Shown piece by piece: positions 25,165 through 32,323 of a DNA stretch of 62,029 nucleotides. Origin of the DNA: Verrucomicrobiia bacterium (GTDB lineage Bacteria > Verrucomicrobiota > Verrucomicrobiia > Opitutales > Opitutaceae); contig WYBX01000001.1 in NCBI GenBank assembly GCA_011525695.1, forward strand, positions 1 through 62,029, in the 5' to 3' direction. The notes beneath the pieces are model-generated. The model saw only the letters and a program-made list of their open reading frames with translations. It did not search any database and was not told the origin of the DNA. The stretch's first letter is position 1, and each line of letters starts with the position of its first letter. Made by a program: the position numbers and the translations under genes.

Positions 25165-25196
25165 AGGCTTGGCGGGGATTCCCCTCCGTTGCCTCC

Positions 25197-26525
25197 ATGG
25201 CTACTTCCTCCGCATCGGTTCGTCGGGTTGGGATCACCGGGGTTGGCGCAGTCACGCCCTGTGGCACGACTGCCGCGGAGACGTCGGCGGCGCTCGTGTC
25301 CGGGCGCAGCGGGATCGGTCGGATCACCCGCTTTGATGCGACGGGATGTGCAGCGCAGCTGGCGGGTGAGGTTCGAAACTATGATCCAGCGCGTCCGCTG
25401 CCTGTCGCGATCCGGCCGCGCGGCCAGGGCTCAGAGCCAGTTCTCCAGGCGCTGACCCAGAAGGATGTCAAAAAGTTCGGCCGGTTCACTCATCTCGGCA
25501 TCGGTGCCGCCGTCGATGCCTACATCGATTCCGGCCTGGATGCTCATCGGGCGACGCTGGCTCCGGAGCGGATGGGCGTGAACCTCGGGGTGGGGCTCGG
25601 AGGCCTGCCGGAAATGGAGGCAATGCACGACACCTGGAAGTCCTCCGGCTTTCGGAAGATTTCCCCCTTCTTCATCATCCAGATCGCACCGAACCTCCTC
25701 GCGGGCCAGGTGAGCCTGCTGCTCGACTGCCGGGGAAGCAACATGAGCGTCGCCTCGGCCTGCGCGACGAGTGGTCATGCTCTGGGCGAGGCGGCCGCGA
25801 CGATCGCCCGGGGCGATGCCGATGTGATGATTGCCGGCGGCGCGGAATCGACGGTGACGCCGCTTGCCGTCGGGGCGTTCGCCCAGATGCGCGCGCTTTC
25901 AACGCGCAATGATGCGCCCGAAAAGGCATCGCGTCCCTACGATCGGGATCGCGATGGGTTCGTGCTCTCGGAGGGCGCCGTGGTGTTTGTCCTCGAGGAA
26001 CTCGAACACGCCCGCCGGCGAGGGGCCCGCATCGTGGCGGAGTTGCGCGGCTACGGAGCTTCGGCCGACGCCTACCATCTTTCTTCGCTGGCGCCCGGAG
26101 CCGAGGGCTCGGCGCGATCGATGCGCTCGGCGCTGGCCCGGGCGGGGATGGAGCCGTCCGAGATCGATTACGTCTCGGCCCATGCCACGTCCACGCCGGG
26201 CGGTGACGGTGAGGAGGCGGCGGCGATAGCGGAGGTGTTTGCGGCGAACAAGGCGGCGCTGCACGTGAGCGCGGTGAAATCGATGACGGGCCACCTGCTG
26301 GGAGGTGCCGGCGCGATGGGGATGTTCGCAGCCGTCCTGGCGATCCGGGACGGCATCATTCCGCCGACGATCAACCTCGAGAATGTCGACCCGGCCTGCG
26401 CGCAACTCGGCTTGAATTTCACGCCCAATGTGGCGGTGCGGAAGCCGGTCCGGGCGGCACTCGCAAACAGCTTCGGATTCGGCGGCACGAATGCGTCCCT
26501 GGTGGTGAGTCGCGTCTCCGAATGA
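25197..26525 (+). CDS. fabF: Beta-ketoacyl-ACP synthase II
   Basis: 442 residues from ATG 25197. Condensing-enzyme triad: Cys189 in VASACATSGHA, His in SAHATSTPGGD and His in KSMTGHLLGGAG; the end has NSFGFGGTNAS. It elongates acyl-ACP by decarboxylative condensation with malonyl-ACP. Compared with E. coli FabF there is an insertion of about 15 residues after the first fifth (PLPVAIRPRGQGSEP), just before the DVKKFGRFTHLG segment. It stands alone, without acpP or other fab genes. Confidence 0.93.
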   Translation: MATSSASVRRVGITGVGAVTPCGTTAAETSAALVSGRSGIGRITRFDATGCAAQLAGEVRNYDPARPLPVAIRPRGQGSEPVLQALTQKDVKKFGRFTHLGIGAAVDAYIDSGLDAHRATLAPERMGVNLGVGLGGLPEMEAMHDTWKSSGFRKISPFFIIQIAPNLLAGQVSLLLDCRGSNMSVASACATSGHALGEAAATIARGDADVMIAGGAESTVTPLAVGAFAQMRALSTRNDAPEKASRPYDRDRDGFVLSEGAVVFVLEELEHARRRGARIVAELRGYGASADAYHLSSLAPGAEGSARSMRSALARAGMEPSEIDYVSAHATSTPGGDGEEAAAIAEVFAANKAALHVSAVKSMTGHLLGGAGAMGMFAAVLAIRDGIIPPTINLENVDPACAQLGLNFTPNVAVRKPVRAALANSFGFGGTNASLVVSRVSE

Positions 26526-26570
26526 CTTGGATTGGCCGCGCAGATGAAGGGCTGGAATCAGCATTTCATT

Positions 26571-26650
26571 CGTAGGGGCGCAGCCTTGCCTGCGCCCGTG
26601 TTTCCATTCGACCACACGTTCCCGCAGGGGCGCAGTCTTGGCTGCGCCCG
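26571..26650. repeat. Family A palindromes, two direct copies
   Basis: GGGGCGCAGCCTTGCCTGCG (26575-26594) and GGGGCGCAGTCTTGGCTGCG (26627-26646) each extend to CCC and fold into short hairpins. They lie between fabF and the 125-residue hypothetical gene, in the same orientation as each other. Confidence 0.75.
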
Positions 26651-26688
26651 CGTTTTGACAATGGCCGCAGCCGGAGGAGTGTCAGCGG

Positions 26689-27066
26689 GTGTTCAAGGAG
26701 ATTAGGCATGTGAAGCAGGAGGCCGGCGCCGGTCGGCGCCGCTGGTTCGAGGCGGACGACTGTGAACTGGTCGTCTGGCTGGAACTCGACGGCCGCGTGG
26801 GCGGCTTTCAATTTTGCTATGATTTTGGGACGGACGAGCGGGCGCTCACCTGGCGAGCGGGGGCGGGGTTCGTTCACAGTGTCGTGGATCAGGGCGATGC
26901 CACGCCGTTCAAGAACGAGACGCCGGTCCTGATGCCGGATGGGGAGGTGCCCTGGTCGGACATCAGGCACCGTTTCGAAGCGCACCGGGAAGGTCTCGAT
27001 GCCGGGCTGCGCGACTTTGTCCGGAAACGGCTCGCTGAGGGGGCGGCGGGAACGCGTCGGAGGTAG
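26689..27066 (+). CDS. Conserved hypothetical protein (125 aa)
   Basis: A small soluble protein with no assigned function: MFKEIRHVKQEAGAGRRRWF, then LVVWLELDGRVGGFQFCYD, RALTWRAGAGFVH, and TPVLMPDGEVPWSDI. The pattern of alternating strands with conserved Trp, Asp and Pro-Asp-Gly resembles a widespread family of uncharacterised proteins; I recognise the style but not a function. It is 138 bases upstream of the exosortase gene on the same strand. Its codon use fits its neighbours, unlike the opposing long frame. Confidence 0.7.
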   Translation: MFKEIRHVKQEAGAGRRRWFEADDCELVVWLELDGRVGGFQFCYDFGTDERALTWRAGAGFVHSVVDQGDATPFKNETPVLMPDGEVPWSDIRHRFEAHREGLDAGLRDFVRKRLAEGAAGTRRR

Positions 27067-27204
27067 CCTGGAACCCGGGCGAGGGCACCACCGCGACGCA
27101 TCAGTGGACCGCAGTGGCGTAGCCTTCCCGCCCCAGGACTTTGGACCCGCAGCCAGCCGAATCAGGCTCGCCTTCCGTGGCTCAGGGGCTTCGCCTGTGG
27201 GTGG

Positions 27205-28239
27205 ATGTTGCGGTTTTGGACCAATCTCCGTGCATCGATGCCGGGTCCGTTTCTCGCCACGTTGGCGCTGGCGCTCGGATTTCTCGCCTTCGTCGCGTGG
27301 GATCAATCGCACTGGTGGCGCGTCAAGCAGGACTATGCCTTTGGGTGGCTCGTGCCGCTGTTCGTGGGCTTCGTCATGCACGAGCGGTGGGATCGGCTGC
27401 GCGCGGCATTGCAGGATTGTGCGCGTCCATCGAGTCCACGGGCAACCGGCTGGCGGGGTTGGATTCTGTGCGGGCTCGTGATGATTTCGCTGGGCGCGGG
27501 AGGCCTGCTTTTCCTGCTCGGTGCGTTTTATCGCGCGGGTGCCGGCACGTCGCAGCCGGGCACGCTGGCAATCACGCTGGGGATGGTGGGAATCCTCCCG
27601 GCGCTGCTTCTGCTGAACGCCCCGGCGCCGGCCTCCACGCACCCGGCCCCCCTCCGGCAGGATGCCCGTGTCCGGCTCGCCGGACTCTTTGCCTTCCCGA
27701 TCCTGATCTGGCTGGTGTCGGCACCCATGGTCTCGGCGGTCGAGAGTCAACTCAGCCTGTTCCTGCTGCGGAAGGTCGTGACGATGGTGGCGCTGGTATT
27801 CGACATTCTGGGACTGCCGCTCGAGCAGCAGGGGAACGTGCTGGCCCTGCCCCGGGGCAATGTCGGCGTCGCGGACGCGTGTTCCGGCATCCGTTCACTG
27901 ACGGGCTGCCTCTTCGCCGGCTCGTTCCTGGCGGCGGTGTTTCTCGACCGGACTTGGAAGAAGATCACCCTGGTTGTCGCCGCGCTGGCGCTGGCCTTCG
28001 TCACCAACCTTGGCCGCAGCCTCTTCCTCACCTCCTGGGCGTATGCCCACGGGCCGGCCGCGATCGAGGGCACCGTGCATGATGTTGCTGGATACGCGGT
28101 GCTCGGGCTGACGGTCCTCGGGTTGCTGGGCCTGCTGCCGCTGCTCAACCTGCGGTTCGATGATGCGGCGGCCGACACGCGGGATCTGCCCGCGGCGACC
28201 CCGGCTCCCAGTGAGCCGCCGCGCATCGGGGTCCCGTAG
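27205..28239 (+). CDS. Exosortase/archaeosortase-family transpeptidase
   Basis: 344 residues with eight or nine membrane helices. The three family residues are visible: Cys in GVADACSGIRSL, Arg in FVTNLGRSLFLT, and His in GTVHDVAGYAV. Exosortases cleave and anchor proteins carrying a C-terminal sorting signal (PEP-CTERM type), commonly tied to exopolysaccharide. No substrate with such a tail was recognised in complete genes here; the truncated secreted protein at the right end could carry one beyond the window. The C-terminus is Pro/Ala-rich (DLPAATPAPSEPPRIGVP). A purine-rich GGGTGG precedes the ATG. Confidence 0.88.
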   Translation: MLRFWTNLRASMPGPFLATLALALGFLAFVAWDQSHWWRVKQDYAFGWLVPLFVGFVMHERWDRLRAALQDCARPSSPRATGWRGWILCGLVMISLGAGGLLFLLGAFYRAGAGTSQPGTLAITLGMVGILPALLLLNAPAPASTHPAPLRQDARVRLAGLFAFPILIWLVSAPMVSAVESQLSLFLLRKVVTMVALVFDILGLPLEQQGNVLALPRGNVGVADACSGIRSLTGCLFAGSFLAAVFLDRTWKKITLVVAALALAFVTNLGRSLFLTSWAYAHGPAAIEGTVHDVAGYAVLGLTVLGLLGLLPLLNLRFDDAAADTRDLPAATPAPSEPPRIGVP

Positions 28240-28254
28240 GGCGGTGGAAACCCG

Positions 28255-28294
28255 CTGCCAATTCGGTGTTACGATCGTAACACCGAATTGGCAG
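28255..28294. terminator. Perfect 40-base palindrome between convergent genes
   Basis: A flawless 40-base palindrome (left half CTGCCAATTCGGTGTTACGA) lies 15 bases past the exosortase stop, in the 110-base gap before the convergent aminotransferase end. It could act as a bidirectional terminator, but there is no T-run and the centre is CGATCG. A repeat or a protein-binding site is equally possible. Confidence 0.6.
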
Positions 28295-28349
28295 GAACAC
28301 CGGCCGCGCGATTTGGGCCGTGAAATGCGGGCGTGGGAACGACGGCCGA

Positions 28350-29723
28350 TCAGCGGGCGCCGCAGACCTCGTCCACCGCCTCCTCGAAGACCGCGAGCGA
28401 TTCCCGGAGGGCATCCTCCTCGATGCTCAACGGCGGCGAAATCTTCACGCATTCGCCGCCCACGCCGACCGGCGCGAACATCAGGAGTCCCTTTTGCATG
28501 CAGGCGACGTTGATCCGCGTCGCGAGATCCGGGTTCGGGCTCCGGGTTCCCGGCTGGACGACTTGGATTCCCGCCACGAGTCCGCGCCCGGTGCAGCAAC
28601 CGAGGACGTCGGGATACTTGCGCTGGATCCGGTGCAGTTCGGGCATGAACCATTCGCCCAGGCGGGCGGCGCGCTCGACCAGCTTCTCGTCGGCGAGGAC
28701 GTGCAGGTTGGCGATGGCGGCGGTGACGGCCAGCGGGGAGGCCGAGTGCGTAGACGTCATCGAGCCTGGGGGATACCAGCCCATGATGTCGCTGCGGCCG
28801 ATCACGGCCGAGAGCGGCAGTGAGGAAGAGATGCCCTTGCCGCAGGCAATGAGGTCGGGGGTGATGCCGTAGTGTTCGAAGCAGAACATCTTTCCGGTCC
28901 GGCCGAAGCCCGACTGGACCTCGTCCATGATCAGGACGATGTCATGCTCGCGGCAGTACGCCTCGAGTTTCCGGGCGTAGTCCACCGGGAAGAAGTCGGG
29001 GCCGACACCCTGGTAGCTCTCGCTCATCACGCCGGCGATCCGCTCCGGCGGGAGGTTGCGTTCGGCGAGCGTGCGCAGGAAAAGGTCGAACGAAACGTCG
29101 GGGTTCTTGTAGCCGTCGGGGAACGGGACCTGGACGAAGTCCGGGTAGCCGGTGCCGAGCCATTTCTTCGCCTTGGGCATCCCGCCCGCGAGCTGGGCGC
29201 CCATGGTGCGGCCATGGAAGGCGTTGTTGAACGAGACGAACACCGACTTGGCCGGGCCGTGCTTTTCCATCGCGTAGGTCTTGGCCAGCTTGATGCAATT
29301 CTCGGTCGCCTCGCTGCCGGTGGAGAGCAGGAACACCGTGGTCTCGTCCGGCTTGGGTGCCAGCTGCCGGAGCAGGTCGGTCAATTCCGCGCGACCTTCA
29401 TGCGGAAAGACATAAGTCGCGAGGAGTGGGCGCGAAATCGCTTCCTGCAGCGCCTTGACGATCCGGGGATGGCCGTGGCCGACGTTGGTGACGAGGACCC
29501 CCGAGGACCAGTCGATCCAGCGGTTGCCCCATTTGTCCGACACGATCGCGCCAAGCGCATGGTCCCAGACCACCGGAGGCTGGCCGGACATGGAACGCGG
29601 CTCGGACCGGCGGAGTTTCTCGAAGTAGGGAAGCGACTCCGGCACCGGGATCGCAGTTTGGATGGTCCGGTACTTGGTTTTCACCACCGGGACGCTCACA
29701 GGGGTCAGGTTGTATTCAGCCAT
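28350..29723 (-). CDS. Class III PLP-dependent aminotransferase
   Basis: 457 residues from ATG 29723, with a good ribosome-binding site (GAGGAG) eight to nine bases upstream, one of few seen here. Features: FLLSTGSEATENCIKLAKTY (PLP phosphate), FNNAFHGRTMG, IVLIMDEVQSGFGRTG, and the PLP lysine in IACGKGISSSLPLSAVIG. These are features of the 4-aminobutyrate/acetylornithine aminotransferase class. The substrate is not determined. It lies five bases after a Gfo/Idh/MocA oxidoreductase and under a LacI-type regulator, so it probably acts on a sugar- or cyclitol-derived carbonyl, by inference. Confidence 0.88.
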   Translation of the reverse strand: MAEYNLTPVSVPVVKTKYRTIQTAIPVPESLPYFEKLRRSEPRSMSGQPPVVWDHALGAIVSDKWGNRWIDWSSGVLVTNVGHGHPRIVKALQEAISRPLLATYVFPHEGRAELTDLLRQLAPKPDETTVFLLSTGSEATENCIKLAKTYAMEKHGPAKSVFVSFNNAFHGRTMGAQLAGGMPKAKKWLGTGYPDFVQVPFPDGYKNPDVSFDLFLRTLAERNLPPERIAGVMSESYQGVGPDFFPVDYARKLEAYCREHDIVLIMDEVQSGFGRTGKMFCFEHYGITPDLIACGKGISSSLPLSAVIGRSDIMGWYPPGSMTSTHSASPLAVTAAIANLHVLADEKLVERAARLGEWFMPELHRIQRKYPDVLGCCTGRGLVAGIQVVQPGTRSPNPDLATRINVACMQKGLLMFAPVGVGGECVKISPPLSIEEDALRESLAVFEEAVDEVCGAR

Positions 29724-29728
29724 GGTAA

Positions 29729-30997
29729 TCAGCTCCTCATCGCAACGTGCGGGTTGCTGCCGTAAATGATGTTGCACCAGTCGCCATCGGCCTGGATCGA
29801 AAGCCGCGCCGCCTCGACGACGAGTTCGTTGAAGGAACTGTTGGCGGGCGTGGCGACGATGCCCGCCTGATCGATTGCATGGATCAACTCGCGGCGCCGG
29901 GCGAGTGCTGCTTCGGCCGACAGTCCGGCCGAGGCCTGCTCGAGCTGCCGCATCGCGTCGATGCTCGCCGCCACCGATTCAACGCCGTAGCCCACGGGCT
30001 TGAAGCCCGGCCCGGACCACGGCACGAGGCGGAAAAAGTCGGGGCTGACGTAATTGTAACGGGTCCCCGCGCAGCCGATCTGATCGAGATAGGCGTGGCG
30101 GACGCCGCGGTCCTGATCGTTGTGCTGGATCATCCCGGTGCGGTTCGGGCCCTCGCAGTACATCAGCAGCCCCTGGTCGTTGCTGCCGGCGCCGTCGTCC
30201 GGGTAGCCGAGCCCGTCGATCACGGACAGGACCGCCCCGTTTTCATAACGGACGCGGCCGTTGGCCCACATGTAGCCCTCCTTGCCATTGGGGAACCGGC
30301 CCTTGACGCCGCTGACGGAGACCGCGACCGGCTTCAGCCCGGTGATGAAGTAGACCAGATCGACGTAGTGGCAACCGACATACACAAAGGGATCGGTGCG
30401 ATCGGTCGTGAACCAGTTCTGGAAATTGGAATGCCGGTAGTAGTACGGCTCGATCATCCGGGCCTCGCCCATGGCGAACTCGCCGAAGTGGCCGAGCGCA
30501 TACTGCCGCTTGGCCATGAGCGCGCGGGTGTCGAAGCGCTTGTGATATTCGACGCCGACGAAGAGGCCCCGTTCGCGGGCGAGCGTCTCGATCTCGACCG
30601 ACTGGGTGTAGCGGAGCACGAGCGGCTTGACGCAGAGGACATGCTGATCGCGGCGCAGGGCCTCCATCACCGTCTCGTAATGGAATTGATCGGGCACCGC
30701 GACGATCACCGCCTGCCGCGGTTTGGCTTCCGCAAGGACCTGCTTGTACAGTTCCGGAAACATCTTGTCGGCGGGCTCGTGGATGTCGGGGTAGGCTTGG
30801 AAATCCAGCCCGGGGAAGGTGGCCTTCAAGTCCGGGCTCTCCTTGAGTGCCTTGAGCGGTGCGGAATTGAGGGCACACACCTTGATGGCGCCGACGGCGC
30901 CGATGCGCTGCAGCTGGTAGACCGACGGCAGGATGAGATCGTTGGTGATCATCCCGCCACCGACGATGATGGTGTCGAGAGCGTCTGATTTTTTCAT
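29729..30997 (-). CDS. Gfo/Idh/MocA-family NAD(P)-dependent oxidoreductase
   Basis: 422 residues. The Rossmann start is TIIVGGGMITNDLILPS; the family EKP motif appears as VLCVKPLVLRY (Lys kept, Glu replaced by Val), and the catalytic region as DPFVYVGCHYVDLVYFITG with His. Members oxidise or reduce hydroxyls of sugars, inositols and related compounds. It lies 20 bases downstream of the LacI-type gene and five bases upstream of the aminotransferase gene, so all three form an operon. The protein is slightly longer than typical, with an Ala/Arg-rich C-terminal third. Confidence 0.85.
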   Translation of the reverse strand: MKKSDALDTIIVGGGMITNDLILPSVYQLQRIGAVGAIKVCALNSAPLKALKESPDLKATFPGLDFQAYPDIHEPADKMFPELYKQVLAEAKPRQAVIVAVPDQFHYETVMEALRRDQHVLCVKPLVLRYTQSVEIETLARERGLFVGVEYHKRFDTRALMAKRQYALGHFGEFAMGEARMIEPYYYRHSNFQNWFTTDRTDPFVYVGCHYVDLVYFITGLKPVAVSVSGVKGRFPNGKEGYMWANGRVRYENGAVLSVIDGLGYPDDGAGSNDQGLLMYCEGPNRTGMIQHNDQDRGVRHAYLDQIGCAGTRYNYVSPDFFRLVPWSGPGFKPVGYGVESVAASIDAMRQLEQASAGLSAEAALARRRELIHAIDQAGIVATPANSSFNELVVEAARLSIQADGDWCNIIYGSNPHVAMRS

Positions 30998-31017
30998 GAG
31001 GGCGGTGGCAGGGAGGT

Positions 31018-32022
31018 TCAGGTGGATTCGCGCACGATCAGTTCGCCGGGCAGCCGGACGCTGCGAGCGGGAGTGACGGGTCGGCTAGCGGTGACCCAGT
31101 CGAAGGCGGTTTGGGCCATGGCGTCCACGGGCTGCCGGATGGTCGTCAGGGCCGGAGTGAAGAGGTTCGCGAAGGGCATGTCATCGAACCCGGTCACGGC
31201 GAGGGTGGCGGGCACCGCGATGCCGTGTTCGCGGAGTGCGCGCAAGGCGCCGATGGCGATGGCGTCGCTTGCGGCCACCCAGGCCCGGGGCAGGGCATCA
31301 CGATGGTCGCGCAGCAGCCGCCGCGTGCCCTCGTAGCCGGCCAGCGCGGCCGGTTCGGAGCGGATAACCTGCCATTCGGATCGCGTTTCGATTCCGTGAG
31401 CGGCGGCGTGGGCGAGGAAACACTGGAACCGTTCCTGGTGCGCCGGGTGGGTGTCACCGACGAACCCGGCGGTTTGCATGCCCCGGGCGGCCAAGTGTCG
31501 GAGCAGCGCCTTGATGCCCTCGGTGCTGTCGACGGCGACGCTCGACTGGTTGGCCGACGGAGCGATGCCAATCCAGGCGACCGGCAGGTCGCGCTGCCGG
31601 ATGGTCTCCAGCCACTCGTCGCTCGAGCCGCCGCCCACGACGATCAGCCCGCTCATCCGGTATTTGGAAAACGGTTTCAGGATCTGGTTGTCGACCCGGC
31701 GCTGCTCGAAGCCGGCCAGGACGAGGGTGTGGTCATGCGCATGGGCCAGTCGCTGCAGCGCGCCGATGATGGCGCCAAGGAAGGGGTCCTCGAAATCGTA
31801 GACGACCACCCCCAGGGTGCGGCTGGGCGCGCCCTTGAGAATCCGCGCATTGGCATTCGGCACGTAGCCAAGGGAGTTGGCCGTGCTTTCGATGGCTTCA
31901 ACGGTCGCAGCGGCGGCCCCGATTTCGTGGGCCTTTCCCGAAAGCACGCGGGAGACGAGCGTGACGGAGACGCCGAGTTTTTTCGCGATATCCTTCTGAG
32001 TGATGGGGCCTGCCACGTGCAT
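31018..32022 (-). CDS. LacI-family transcriptional regulator
   Basis: 334 residues from ATG 32022 (a TTG at 32091 would add 23 residues but would read through the operator palindrome). The N-terminal helix-turn-helix is ITQKDIAKKLGVSVTLVSRV with hinge NSLGYVPNANARILKG; the periplasmic-binding-like domain follows (TLGVVVYDFEDPFLGAI, GLIVVGGGSSDEW, AVTGFDDMPFANLFTP). Such regulators respond to a small sugar-like ligand. It is the first gene of an operon with the oxidoreductase and aminotransferase, and probably controls itself through the site at 32065-32084. Confidence 0.9.
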   Translation of the reverse strand: MHVAGPITQKDIAKKLGVSVTLVSRVLSGKAHEIGAAAATVEAIESTANSLGYVPNANARILKGAPSRTLGVVVYDFEDPFLGAIIGALQRLAHAHDHTLVLAGFEQRRVDNQILKPFSKYRMSGLIVVGGGSSDEWLETIRQRDLPVAWIGIAPSANQSSVAVDSTEGIKALLRHLAARGMQTAGFVGDTHPAHQERFQCFLAHAAAHGIETRSEWQVIRSEPAALAGYEGTRRLLRDHRDALPRAWVAASDAIAIGALRALREHGIAVPATLAVTGFDDMPFANLFTPALTTIRQPVDAMAQTAFDWVTASRPVTPARSVRLPGELIVREST

Positions 32023-32323
32023 TGAAGCGGAAGCGGCAGCACGCGCGGGAGGGTGGTTTCTGTCAATCTCAATCGAATGAGATTTTGCCAATCAAGTTGC
32101 TAACTATTTATCCGCTAGTTGCATGGCCATTGAAATAAGGAAGTCTGCATTCCGCCACACAAACTGCAGAATTAACCTGTCCCTAAAACGGCGCCACGCT
32201 TTGACGGGGCGGGCGCGCCCGGCGTGCAGATTTTTCCGACAAGTTGGAGAACATTGGGGGCTTGCGTGAGATGTCGCAGGACTGTTTGAGAAGCGCGTCC
32301 ACCTTCGACCACCCACCTTTCCT
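32023..32323. other. Divergent intergenic region
   Basis: About 300 bases between the LacI-type gene and the divergent GT-C gene. Besides the operator-like palindrome at 32065-32084 it holds an A+T-rich stretch at 32096-32160 (ctaactatttatccgctag), which likely contains promoter elements. No gene or repeat of the common families is seen. Confidence 0.5.
32065..32084. promoter_or_regulatory. LacI-type operator candidate
   Basis: A 20-base palindrome AATCTCAATCGAATGAGATT with seven-base arms and a central CG, broken by one mismatched pair. Length, symmetry and the CG centre match LacI-family operators. It lies 43 bases upstream of the regulator start, consistent with autorepression of the regulator-oxidoreductase-aminotransferase operon. 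Confidence 0.6.

Noticed and set aside
26566..27750. A 394-codon minus-strand frame across the hypothetical gene and exosortase
   Set aside because: It runs through repeat palindromes and antisense to the exosortase catalytic region; low-complexity composition, no domain.
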